From JAJFHI01 sp050633705 (GTDB taxonomy: Bacteria > Pseudomonadota > Alphaproteobacteria > Rhizobiales > Hyphomicrobiaceae), in NCBI GenBank assembly GCA_050633705.1, contig JBOEGZ010000004.1, forward strand, positions 62,001 to 126,000: DNA of 64,000 nucleotides, given 5' to 3'. The position numbers were made by a program, and so were the translations under genes. Position 1 is the stretch's first letter. Each line of letters starts with the position of its first letter. The notes beneath the pieces were generated by a model. The model ran no database searches, had not been told where the DNA came from, and saw only the letters and a list, made by a program, of their open reading frames with translations. This document shows, piece after piece, positions 1 through 8,051 of this stretch.

Positions 1-265
1 TATGTGGGGCCCGATGGCCGGATATTTTGCTCAACGCGGGGGCGAACAACTTACCGTTGTTCCATTGCTTAAGGAAAAGGTTGGTCCGCGGATGTCTTTT
101 CGAATCACGATGGGTGTTCGTCGCGCGGACACCACTTGGAAGAAAAAATTGAATGAAATCATCGCCAAACGTCAGGCAGATATCAACAAGGTCTTGGCCA
201 GCTATGGTGTTCCGCTATTTGAAACGGACGCCAGACCAACGTTTGATGCGACGAACGCAAACTAG
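1..265 (+). CDS. XoxJ/MxaJ-like quinoprotein-associated substrate-binding protein, C-terminal end (partial)
   Basis: This is the last ~87 residues of a gene that begins left of the window; the methionine near base 2 is internal. The visible tail has a WGPMAGYF stretch, an MGVRRAD segment and a closing ASYGVPLFET. These match my knowledge of the C-terminus of the periplasmic family-3-like binding proteins encoded beside PQQ methanol dehydrogenases (MxaJ/XoxJ, the quinoprotein-dehydrogenase-associated binding protein family). Family members sit in the periplasm and are thought to help assemble or serve the dehydrogenase rather than import a solute. A strong terminator follows at 332-358, so this gene probably ends an operon. 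By inference, a xoxF or mxaF gene and its cytochrome c lie just to the left. Confidence 0.75.
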   Translation, partial: MWGPMAGYFAQRGGEQLTVVPLLKEKVGPRMSFRITMGVRRADTTWKKKLNEIIAKRQADINKVLASYGVPLFETDARPTFDATNAN

Positions 266-331
266 GGCTGATTGAATGTGAAATGCAATTCGATTTGATC
301 CATCGCAATTCGTTCACAAGGTAATTTTGTT

Positions 332-358
332 AAGGGGTGGTATTTTACCGCCCCTTTT
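332..358 (+). terminator. Intrinsic terminator after the XoxJ-like gene
   Basis: An 11-bp stem (332-342 against 346-356, one G-U pair) closes a 3-nt loop of T and runs into a T tract. It lies 67 bases after the stop of the XoxJ-like gene and 34 bases before the GTG of the next gene. The CXXCW-type gene therefore probably has its own promoter or depends on read-through. Confidence 0.8.
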
Positions 359-391
359 CAGTTCTGTTTTGGTTTTTGGGGCGCAGACGTC

Positions 392-1183
392 GTGAGATTC
401 GGTGCGGTTCGACTTGCGCCTGAGAGGAGATTTGGGGTTTTGGCTACAGTTTCAAATGGTTCACGACGAACGGGGATTTTTTTCGTGGTCGCGATAGCTT
501 GTATTCTTGCAGCGGGCGGAACGCTTGCAGTTCGCATCTGGTCACCACACAAAGTTCAGCCAACTGAAGCATCAAAAGCGGCTTCAACGGCCCAAATTGA
601 AAACAAGGAAAATTCCTCTGAGCCAGATGCGGCGCAGTCGACGCCTGAGCCATCTGGTGGAGAAGTTACCCGTATTGGTCATGAAAAGGGTGACCCCTCA
701 GTCGCTGAGCCGACAGACTATCGGATGAGTGATTACCGCCGCCCCGTGCCAACGACCCTGAAGGGCGCCCGCGTGATCTCAACAGAAGAAGCCGAAGACC
801 TGTATGGAGCAAAAGAAGCCGTGTTCCTGGATGTTTATCCCAGCCCACCCAAGCCTGCAAACCTGCCAAAGGGCACAATCTGGCGCGAGCCACGCAACAA
901 GACGATCAAAGGCGCGTTATGGATGCCCAATGTTGGTTATGGCAAGTTGTCGGTCGGCGTTGAGAGCTACTTCCGTGATGGCCTGAAATTGGTAACAGGC
1001 AATGACCTGACAAAGCCCGTCGTCTTTTTCTGTCTGCGTGATTGTTGGATGTCATGGAACGCTGCAAAGCGCGCGATGGAATGGGGCTATACAAACGTTA
1101 TTTGGTTTCCTGAAGGTGTCGACGGCTGGCAGGAGTTCAACAACGAGACGGAAAAAATAACCGCAATGAAATTGCCAGGTTGA
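392..1183 (+). CDS. PQQ-dependent catabolism-associated CXXCW-motif rhodanese-like protein
   Basis: A 263-residue protein with an N-terminal membrane anchor (about residues 28-48), a low-complexity linker and a C-terminal rhodanese-like domain. Its hallmark is Cys214-Leu-Arg-Asp-Cys218-Trp219 followed by MSWNAAKRA, the signature of the TIGR03865 family that co-occurs with PQQ-linked alcohol oxidation. The family is presumed to do redox or cofactor handling in the periplasm; its reaction is not known. In this copy the cysteines are separated by three residues. The start is uncertain: GTG at 392 is the longest choice, while an in-frame TTG at 440 follows a GAGGAG-type ribosome site and still keeps the membrane segment. 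Downstream, and facing it, is the PQQ-ABC gene set. Confidence 0.85.
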   Translation: MRFGAVRLAPERRFGVLATVSNGSRRTGIFFVVAIACILAAGGTLAVRIWSPHKVQPTEASKAASTAQIENKENSSEPDAAQSTPEPSGGEVTRIGHEKGDPSVAEPTDYRMSDYRRPVPTTLKGARVISTEEAEDLYGAKEAVFLDVYPSPPKPANLPKGTIWREPRNKTIKGALWMPNVGYGKLSVGVESYFRDGLKLVTGNDLTKPVVFFCLRDCWMSWNAAKRAMEWGYTNVIWFPEGVDGWQEFNNETEKITAMKLPG

Positions 1184-1424
1184 GGTGCGGGCATTCTTTG
1201 AACTTTGCCCCGATCTGTCTTGCAGGGCACCTTCGTGTCAATGGACTGCGGTTGGTCTCAATGTATTTGATCTGAGAGATTTTCCCTTGCCTGTTCTTGT
1301 GTTCTGGACTTAAGCGCAACGAGGCTGACCGCGCGATTTGCACGTGTCTCGCGCGCGTTGGCATATCTCACAGTGTCAATGGAAAGTGAGGGGCGAGCAA
1401 CTCCGTTAGCCCAACCTGCGCGTC

Positions 1425-2120
1425 CTAGTTAATCATTTGGGCTCGAATAGCCTGCGCAAGTCCATAAGCGCGCTGTGCGATGTTTACTGGAATTTCGCAG
1501 GCAAACGGAATGTTTTCTTGACGTTCCTGGAAAACCCTGGCGTCCCAATCATACTTTTCCTGCGCCAGTTGAGCCGTCTTATTTGCTTCGTCACTGGTTC
1601 CAGCATTACGGCGCAGTTCACTCAACGTCGTGCTGTCGCCTTGCAGCTTGGCGGCACGGGCTTCTTGTCGTTCCTGATAGCGCTCTATGCCTCGAATAAC
1701 TGACCGGCGTTTGCGATTGAGCGTGTCAAAGACGCCGGCGAACAACACTGTTAGGGCACGGTCGCGTTTGTCTTCCGGCAGTGACTTTGCAAAATCTTCG
1801 ATTGCTTTTTCCGCGGCTTCCATTTCGTTACGCCGACGAATGAGAAAGGGGATGAGTTTCCGGTTTTTCGCGTCTCGATAATAGTCGTCGATGCCTTCAA
1901 TCGTGGGGCCATCCCACATGGTGTTGGCGCTGAGGTCCATCACCTTGCGTTGTACGCAGGGCCAAGACGGATTGTCTGAATTTTTGTTGGCGGTCTCTTC
2001 TGCGTGTGCAGCTGTAAACACCATACTGATCGACAAAAAAGCATAGAAGATCAGTCTGGCAAGTTGGGATCTGGAAGCTTTTGCTTGGGGTTTTGGAAAT
2101 GTGTTTTTGTTGTATTCCAT
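1425..2120 (-). CDS. Secreted protein of unknown function, last gene of the PQQ-ABC operon
   Basis: A 231-residue protein starting at ATG 2120 (AAGGG ribosome site 8 bases upstream); the open frame runs further, to 2198, into the permease gene. An N-terminal hydrophobic segment ending in HAEE looks like a signal peptide. The mature part has Cys at WPCVQRK near the N-terminus and FACEIP near the C-terminus, which could form a disulfide. Between them is a charged, Arg/Glu-rich helical stretch. It follows the ABC-2 permease by 4 bases and so is probably co-transcribed and periplasmic. I do not recognise a domain. The lut lanthanide-uptake cluster, as I remember it, also includes small exported proteins beside the same ABC components, so a periplasmic accessory role is possible. 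Confidence 0.7.
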   Translation of the reverse strand: MEYNKNTFPKPQAKASRSQLARLIFYAFLSISMVFTAAHAEETANKNSDNPSWPCVQRKVMDLSANTMWDGPTIEGIDDYYRDAKNRKLIPFLIRRRNEMEAAEKAIEDFAKSLPEDKRDRALTVLFAGVFDTLNRKRRSVIRGIERYQERQEARAAKLQGDSTTLSELRRNAGTSDEANKTAQLAQEKYDWDARVFQERQENIPFACEIPVNIAQRAYGLAQAIRAQMIN

Positions 2121-2124
2121 TGTG

Positions 2125-3048
2125 TTACCCTTTGCCGCCGGGCCCCCCGCGACGACCGATGAGACCTTTCGATGGATTGTAAGCGTAAATTGCAGCACTG
2201 AGGAAAGCGATCGTGCAGCCGAGTACGATCAACAATGCCTCACCATTGAAACGTCCTTCGAAGGCATATCGGATCAGTTCGACAGCATGTGTAAATGGAT
2301 TAAATTGGCAGATCGTTGCCAAAATAGGGCTCGATTCCTGGACACGCCAAAGTGGGTAGAGCGCAGATGAGGCAAAAAACATCGGGAAGATCACGAAGTT
2401 CATCACGCCGGCGAAGTTTTCCAGCTGCTTAATGACAGATGACATAAATAGCGCCAAGGCACCGAGCATTAGGCCTGCCATGATCAAGGCTGGTAGCACC
2501 GTGATGTAACCCATTTGGAACTCGAAGGTGCCGATAGAGAACAATGGCATGCCACCGGCTTGGATTTCCCAGAAGCGCGCAATAATCAGGAACACGTAGA
2601 CCTGGAGCAGGGCAACGGAAACGCCGCCAATAAGCTTGGACAATAGCAGAAATGATCGCGGGAATGGGCTAACGAGCAAGGTTCGCATCGCGCCGGTTTC
2701 GCGATCGTAGACCATAGAGAGCGAAGACTGCATCGCGTTAAACAGAAGGATCATGCCCATCAAACCAGGCGTGATGTACTGCTCGTAAAGAACGTATGTT
2801 TCATAGGGCTCGATCGGCGAAAGGCCAAGCGTCTGGCGAAAGCCGGCTGCAAAGATAAACAGCCAAACAAGGGGACGCACGAGGGCCGACAAGAACCGTT
2901 CACGTTGGTGCAAAAAGCGCAACACTTCACGCCAGACGATGCCGCTAAAGCATGCAAAATATCCAGCGATGCCCCCGCGCCACGTTTCAGCATCAGAATA
3001 GTTATCTGCCGTATCGATATTGGAGGCAGGAATGCTCTCAACGTTCAT
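2125..3048 (-). CDS. ABC-2 type permease of the PQQ-linked ABC system
   Basis: A 307-residue integral membrane protein of the ABC-2 family with about six hydrophobic segments. Characteristic stretches are YITPGLMGMILL, the DRETGAMRTLLVSPFPR cytoplasmic loop and a PMFFASSALYPLW segment. This matches the TIGR03861-type permease found with PQQ-dependent alcohol dehydrogenase systems. The ATG overlaps the ATPase stop codon (ATGA), so the two are translationally coupled. ABC-2 permeases usually act in export, yet this operon also holds a periplasmic binding protein. The direction of transport is therefore not obvious from sequence. Confidence 0.88.
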   Translation of the reverse strand: MNVESIPASNIDTADNYSDAETWRGGIAGYFACFSGIVWREVLRFLHQRERFLSALVRPLVWLFIFAAGFRQTLGLSPIEPYETYVLYEQYITPGLMGMILLFNAMQSSLSMVYDRETGAMRTLLVSPFPRSFLLLSKLIGGVSVALLQVYVFLIIARFWEIQAGGMPLFSIGTFEFQMGYITVLPALIMAGLMLGALALFMSSVIKQLENFAGVMNFVIFPMFFASSALYPLWRVQESSPILATICQFNPFTHAVELIRYAFEGRFNGEALLIVLGCTIAFLSAAIYAYNPSKGLIGRRGGPGGKG

Positions 3049-3824
3049 GCCGCGGCCCCCTTATTCATGCCGGTCAGTTTGTTAAATGCAGAGCGAATGT
3101 CCTTTTCGCCCGAGTGATCAAGAAGTCCGGGAACTGTTCCTGAAAACAGAATTTTACCTTTGTGCAAAACGACAACACGGTCCGTCGTTTCGATTTCGTC
3201 GATCAGGTGTGTGGCCCAAAGTACGCCAAGTCTCTCGTTCTTGACCAAGTCACGTACGATTCTGACAACGCCTTCGCGCGACGAAATATCGAGGCCGACG
3301 GTCGGTTCGTCGAGCAGCAACAAGGCTGGGCGATGTAAGAGAGAGCGGGCAATTTCGACACGACGCGCTTGACCTCCGGAAAGTTCGCGAACTTTGGCAT
3401 CAGCACGATCCGAAAGGCCAACGACTTTAAGCGCGTGCCTGCCTCGTTCACGCGCTTCGGCACCTGAGAAGCCATGCAGTTTGGCGTGGTAATAAAGGTT
3501 TTGCGACAGCGTTAAGTCTGCATCAAGCGTGCGGCTTTGAAAGACAACGCCAAGGCGTCTGAGTGCCAATGTTGGTTGGCGGCGAATATCAGCGCCAAGT
3601 ATGTCGATACTGCCTGTGACGTTGTCGTAAAGCCTGGTAATGAGTGAAAAGAGCGTCGACTTTCCAGCGCCATTGGGACCGAGTAAAACGGTAAAGCTAC
3701 CGCGCTCGACTTCCAATGAAACATTATCAAGAGCCTTGAATGATCCAAATGTGTGACTGACGCCATTTACGTGCAAGGCGTTCGAGATCGGGGCTTCGTC
3801 CGAGCGGTTGAGCATGTCTTGCAT
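3045..3824 (-). CDS. ABC transporter ATP-binding protein of the PQQ-linked ABC system
   Basis: A 259-residue ABC ATPase. Walker A is GPNGAGKST (about residues 53-61), the signature is LSGGQARR, and Walker B reads LLLLDEPTVGLD, followed by a switch histidine in WATHLIDE. This fits TIGR03864, the ATPase of the PQQ-associated ABC system. It is coupled to the permease by a 4-base overlap. A long inverted repeat (3941-3968) sits in the 230-base spacer before it, so its expression may be uncoupled from the beta-propeller gene upstream. The start is taken as ATG 3824; an ATG three codons later is also possible. Confidence 0.9.
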   Translation of the reverse strand: MQDMLNRSDEAPISNALHVNGVSHTFGSFKALDNVSLEVERGSFTVLLGPNGAGKSTLFSLITRLYDNVTGSIDILGADIRRQPTLALRRLGVVFQSRTLDADLTLSQNLYYHAKLHGFSGAEARERGRHALKVVGLSDRADAKVRELSGGQARRVEIARSLLHRPALLLLDEPTVGLDISSREGVVRIVRDLVKNERLGVLWATHLIDEIETTDRVVVLHKGKILFSGTVPGLLDHSGEKDIRSAFNKLTGMNKGAAA

Positions 3825-3940
3825 TTTCTAATGAGTGAATATCTGCGATGGACAGATGGGCCGGAAGGCAACAAACGATGTGTTGCTTTTAACGTGTTTA
3901 GTTTGGTCTGTCGCCATCTTGAGCGTATCCAAATGTTATT

Positions 3941-3968
3941 GTGCTATCGCTGACACGAGCGATAGCAC
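3941..3968. promoter_or_regulatory. Perfect 11-bp inverted repeat in the operon spacer
   Basis: GTGCTATCGCT (3941-3951) and its exact complement AGCGATAGCAC (3958-3968) flank a 6-base loop. No T tract follows on either strand, so it is not a standard terminator. It lies between the stop of the beta-propeller gene (4055) and the ATPase start (3824). It could be a repressor operator for an internal promoter, or an mRNA hairpin that sets the ratio of binding components to ATPase and permease. Confidence 0.7.
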
Positions 3969-4054
3969 TTGGCAGAGGGCGAGCCAATTGGCCCGCTATA
4001 TTCATTTAACCGGCTGTTCGGGTGTTGAACCTGAAACGAGCAGATTACGGAGTG

Positions 4055-5047
4055 TTATTTGCCGACGACAATTCCCCATGGATAGCGGCCGGTTTTGACA
4101 CTTTTTATGCCGCGAAGTTTTGCGACATCAATGAACGTAACATCATTCGATGTGCCGTTGGTGGTCATTAAGAATTTTTCATCTAGCGTGAATGCTAGGT
4201 TCCAGACCCTTTGGCCTACGAGGATGTATTTCTCGACTTCGAATGTTTTGGCATTGATTGCAGCAACGCGGTTAGCTGGGCCCAATGCGACGAAGGCTTT
4301 GCTGCCGTCTTTCGTAAGCTGTATGCCAACTGGCTGAAGGGTTTCTGGCGTGATGCCGGCAACGGCAAAGCTTATCTTTTTGATGATTTTGTGCGTTGCG
4401 ACATCGATGACGGAAACAGTGCCGCCAATTTCGGAGCTGACCCAAAGCTGGGAGCCGTCGGCGGTGAAAGCTGCGACACGCGGGCGTTGGTCAACAAGAA
4501 CGTTGTGTTCGATTTTGTTGGTTGTCGTGTTGATGAAGTGCGCCATATTCGTTGTTTCAGACGTATTTACGACAGTTTTTCCATCAGGGCTCATCCCGAT
4601 TCCCTCTGGTTCCACACCAACGGGGATTTCAGAGATAATTTTATTGGTGTCAATATTTACGACCGTTACGAGGTTGTCGTCCTCATTGGCGATGTAGATG
4701 TGTTTGCCATCAGGATGCAGCGCGAACAACTCAGGATCTTCGCCTGAGGAGAGATATTTGACCAATTTGTAGGTCTCGGTGTCATACACCTCGATGCGGC
4801 TGTCATCGCTCGCAGCAACCAACAGCCACTTTCCATCTTTCGCGAGAATGATCCCGCGCGGGCGTTGGCCAACTTTGACGGTTTTTACGACCTTACGGGT
4901 ATCCGTGTCGATCACACTAACGGTGTTATCTTTTTCGTTTGATACAAAAGCGCGGTCGGCGAGAGCTGATCCACTAAAAACGATCATTGCCAGTGCAACA
5001 ACTGGAGCAACGCATTTGGTGGTCGAAGAATATTTAGTGGCGTTCAC
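4055..5047 (-). CDS. PQQ-associated YVTN beta-propeller protein (periplasmic)
   Basis: A 330-residue secreted protein with seven or so repeats of the YVTN type, such as VSNEKDNTVSVIDTDTRKVV and IANEDDNLVTVVNIDTNKII. The family is TIGR03866, the beta-propeller of the PQQ-linked ABC system. The start chosen is GTG 5047, because a GGAGG site lies 7 bases before it; the ATG at 5074 has no ribosome site and lies upstream of that GGAGG. The N-terminus then reads as a clean signal peptide ending SGSALA. It follows the binding protein by about 50 bases. In the lut cluster, as I recall it, a similar exported propeller protein is part of lanthanide handling. Confidence 0.88.
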   Translation of the reverse strand: MNATKYSSTTKCVAPVVALAMIVFSGSALADRAFVSNEKDNTVSVIDTDTRKVVKTVKVGQRPRGIILAKDGKWLLVAASDDSRIEVYDTETYKLVKYLSSGEDPELFALHPDGKHIYIANEDDNLVTVVNIDTNKIISEIPVGVEPEGIGMSPDGKTVVNTSETTNMAHFINTTTNKIEHNVLVDQRPRVAAFTADGSQLWVSSEIGGTVSVIDVATHKIIKKISFAVAGITPETLQPVGIQLTKDGSKAFVALGPANRVAAINAKTFEVEKYILVGQRVWNLAFTLDEKFLMTTNGTSNDVTFIDVAKLRGIKSVKTGRYPWGIVVGK

Positions 5048-5098
5048 GAATTTTCCTCCAAGAGAATTGGTCATTTCATGCGCAGCTGTTTGCGACTT

Positions 5099-6433
5099 TT
5101 ATTTTTTGAATGCGGCACATTTGGATTGCGGTTTATCGATGCCAAGTGTGTCGAGTTCAGAAAAACGGTGCAAATATTCTTTCTGCGGAGACACGGTGAC
5201 ATGGAGCTTATCTGTAACTATGAAAATTGGCTGGCGTAGCTGGCCGTTCCAAGTTCTGTATGTGAGTTTTTGGCCTTTAAACGCTGCGATTTCAAATTCG
5301 GCTGAGCGCATATATTCAATCAATGACTTGGCGTCGGGCTTTCGCGTTCTTGTTGCTGCTTCACCGATCGAGCGCACCGCAACCCAGGCGTCATAATCCA
5401 GTGCAGTCATTGGACGGTTATGATCACGACGAAAACGGTTTTGGAACTGTGTGCCACCCCAAAGCTCTATCGCGGGATGCCAGCTTGCTGGATACAACCC
5501 AACGCTTCCAACAACGGGGCGCGCAGCCCACGTGCGATATGGGAAATAAGCTCCAAAAAGTCCCGCTTCATCAGCAACAACAAGGACATCGTAGTCAGGG
5601 GTTTTTTGCGTAAATTTCGGAATTTGCTGTTGAATTTGGTCATAGCCGCCATCGGTGCGTCGCGCACCTGCGTCGTAAGTGAAGGTGCGCTCTTCAACAA
5701 TCTTCATCCGAAACTTTTTCGCAGATGCGCGGATCGCATCAGCAAACAATTTGTCTTCCGGAGACGGGCCTGAGACAAGGAACCATCGGGTCCATTTTTT
5801 CCAACCCATGTATTGGGTCAGACCATCGGCTAGCATGGCATATGACGGTGTTGTGTGTTTGACATTGGCGCGACAGTCAGACCCGCGCAGACGCCCATCG
5901 TGTGCGCCTGCATTAAATACAACGGCATCTTTGTCCTTAACGGCATCTGCAATTTTCAAAAGTGTGTCCGGCGCGACGTCGGCGACAATCAAGCCTTCTC
6001 CCGCATCTGCACGTTGAACCGCCTCTGCAATGATCGCTGCAGGATCGTTGTTTTCAATTTTTGTCAGTTCAAATTTCTGTCCGAGAAAGGAACCTGTCGT
6101 ATTGTTATCTTTGATTCCGAGTTCGGCGCCAGCGAAGCCGCGATCTTTGGTGGGCTGATCGAGCAAAGAGATGGGTGATAGTTTGTCTTGGTTCTCTCTT
6201 AGGTAGGTGATTTTTATCGTTTGAATGTCGCTTTTGTCCTGGGCCGCAACTGGCTTTGACACGATCATTGCAAACGCAATAAGGCAAAGGCTGCTTAACA
6301 CCAATAAAACCGTTTGGCCCCAAACTGGGCCGCGCGTGACTGCCACAGTTTCAACGACCCGCGATTTCTGCCGGAACTTCTTATTATGCAGGACCTGAGA
6401 CGCCAAGTTGGTTTCCTTCCCTAGTTCAATCAT
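5099..6433 (-). CDS. Periplasmic binding protein of the PQQ-linked ABC system
   Basis: A 444-residue protein with a long basic N-region, a hydrophobic segment (about residues 41-60) and a mature part of the type I, branched-chain-amino-acid-like binding fold. Recognisable stretches are GAELGIKDNNTTG and VFNAGAHDGRLRG, and the C-terminus is rich in Lys and Cys. This fits TIGR03863, the substrate-binding member of the PQQ-dependent alcohol dehydrogenase ABC set. It is the first gene of the five-gene minus-strand operon. ATG 6433 lacks a clear ribosome site, and a TTG at 6406 follows an AGGGAAGGA site, so the true start may be 27 bases later. The substrate is unknown: alcohol-related, or lanthanide if this is a lut-type system. 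Confidence 0.87.
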   Translation of the reverse strand: MIELGKETNLASQVLHNKKFRQKSRVVETVAVTRGPVWGQTVLLVLSSLCLIAFAMIVSKPVAAQDKSDIQTIKITYLRENQDKLSPISLLDQPTKDRGFAGAELGIKDNNTTGSFLGQKFELTKIENNDPAAIIAEAVQRADAGEGLIVADVAPDTLLKIADAVKDKDAVVFNAGAHDGRLRGSDCRANVKHTTPSYAMLADGLTQYMGWKKWTRWFLVSGPSPEDKLFADAIRASAKKFRMKIVEERTFTYDAGARRTDGGYDQIQQQIPKFTQKTPDYDVLVVADEAGLFGAYFPYRTWAARPVVGSVGLYPASWHPAIELWGGTQFQNRFRRDHNRPMTALDYDAWVAVRSIGEAATRTRKPDAKSLIEYMRSAEFEIAAFKGQKLTYRTWNGQLRQPIFIVTDKLHVTVSPQKEYLHRFSELDTLGIDKPQSKCAAFKK

Positions 6434-7070
6434 TTTTGACGCAACTTAGTGGCCGAGACGCGCAAGACAAGCGTTTTCATTACTCAGTCCCATTGCGTTT
6501 GCCAAGGCGTGGATACATCAGCTCGGATGCACATCAAATTGCCACGTAAACAATGTTATATCATTACATTAGTGGTGACGGTTATGCCGAAAACAAGACC
6601 AAGAAAATGAAATCTAAGTCATGTTTAAATTTCAGACCCGATTGTTTCGGCAAATAAATGTGAGTGCAAGCGAACCTGTTGCAATTGTATGCAGACAGTA
6701 GCAGCATCCTCTAGTTTTTGATCAATTCCTGTTGTATTTCGGGAAAAACTCCCGAAGTTCCATTGGAGCCGTCGGCTAACAAAGTTTCAACCAGATGCTC
6801 AAGCCTGCTCGTAACTCGATTTGTAGAAATTCGGTGGGAGATTGCGATCTACGAATGCCATGTAATTCGTACATTCGCACTATAGATAAGTTAAGGCTTA
6901 GAGGTCGGGCTGCGTTTTGTTACAGTATGCTCATCACGTCTTAGGAGTGTGTGTCGTCATTAATTCTGATTTTAATTACAAACTCAGTTAATCGAACCAA
7001 AGAGATCCGCAAGCAGTTAAGGGATGGATGAATTGAATAACAATTGCCAGCATCTTGAAGGAGAGAGCCA
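6434..7070. promoter_or_regulatory. 637-base divergent control region
   Basis: No credible coding frame is seen. The region separates the minus-strand PQQ-ABC operon from the plus-strand ABC-mfn operon and must hold both promoters. A 7-bp inverted repeat TTCGGGA/TCCCGAA (6738-6744, 6750-6756) sits near the middle. The last 20 bases carry the strong ribosome site GAAGGAGAG before ATG 7071. I could not assign promoter hexamers. Confidence 0.45.
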
Positions 7071-8051
7071 ATGATTACCCGCCGCAATGTGCTGGCTGGT
7101 GGGGCCGCCCTGGCGGGCAGCCTTGGATTGCCGCAACTTTCCTTTGCCGGAGCAAACAAGCTCCGCGTTGCGCAGTTAAAGTTTGGCTCGGTGAGTTGGT
7201 TGATGCAAACAGTCGTTGACCAAGGTCTGGCAAAGGCTGCCAACGTTGACCTCGAGTTGGTCAATGTTGCAACAAATAGCGCCGGTCAAATCGGTTTGCT
7301 GTCGCGCGACTTCGACCTCATCGTCAGCGATTGGCCATGGGCTATGCGTCAACGCTCGGTTGGCCAGGCAATGAAGTTTGCGCCATATTCGTCAGCACTT
7401 GGGGCCTTGATGACCGCAGGCGACAGTCCCGTTAAGTCACTTGAAGATCTGGTCGGCAAGCGGATCGGGGTTGCAGGCTCAGCGCTTGATAAGAGTTGGA
7501 TTTTGTTGCGTGCTTACGGGCTCAAAACGATCAATAAGGATTTGGCAAAAGTTTCCCAACCCCTGTTTGGTGCACCACCGTTGATTCAGGAGCAGCTTCG
7601 CTCCGGGCGAATTGATGCAGCGTTGAATTTTTGGACATTCTCGGCAAAGCTCAAAGGCAGCGGATTTAATCAAATTTTGTCAATGGCCGATGTGTTGGCT
7701 GAGCTTGGCGTCTCTCCTGTGCCGCCGCTCATTGGTTTCGTTTGGGATCAGAAGACAACCAAAGGAAAAGATGAAGCCATCGCTGGATTTTTTAAGTCGA
7801 TCAAACAAGCCAATGCGTTGCTCGCGTCCGATGATGCCGTTTGGCAAAATGTACGCCCGAAGATGCGGGCTAAAACTGATGGAGAATTTGAAGCGTTGAA
7901 AGCTTACTACAGAGCAGGTATTCCTGATGGTTGGTCGAAAGAACAAACGCAATCGGCCGAAAATCTTCTGAAGTTGCTAATTGAGCTGGGCGATCGCAAG
8001 CTCGCGGGTAGCAAAACGAAATTTGACGCTGATTTATTCTATGGCATCTGA
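7071..8051 (+). CDS. TauT/SsuA-type ABC substrate-binding protein with twin-arginine signal
   Basis: A 326-residue periplasmic binding protein. The N-terminus TRRNVLAGGAALAG is a twin-arginine-like signal. The mature part reads like the NitT/TauT/SsuA family: DLIVSDWPWA, VGKRIGVAG, a helix with LIQEQLRSGRIDAALNFW, and PLIGFVWDQ. It begins after a strong GAAGGAGAG ribosome site and its stop overlaps the permease start. It heads an operon that continues into methanofuran and H4MPT biosynthesis. The ligand cannot be read from sequence; sulfonates, taurine, nitrate or pyrimidine precursors are typical of relatives, but the context suggests something linked to C1 cofactor supply. Confidence 0.85.
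   Translation: MITRRNVLAGGAALAGSLGLPQLSFAGANKLRVAQLKFGSVSWLMQTVVDQGLAKAANVDLELVNVATNSAGQIGLLSRDFDLIVSDWPWAMRQRSVGQAMKFAPYSSALGALMTAGDSPVKSLEDLVGKRIGVAGSALDKSWILLRAYGLKTINKDLAKVSQPLFGAPPLIQEQLRSGRIDAALNFWTFSAKLKGSGFNQILSMADVLAELGVSPVPPLIGFVWDQKTTKGKDEAIAGFFKSIKQANALLASDDAVWQNVRPKMRAKTDGEFEALKAYYRAGIPDGWSKEQTQSAENLLKLLIELGDRKLAGSKTKFDADLFYGI

Noticed and set aside
4211..4747. Plus-strand 178-residue frame
   Set aside because: It lies wholly antisense to the YVTN beta-propeller gene; repeats in that gene keep the opposite frame open.
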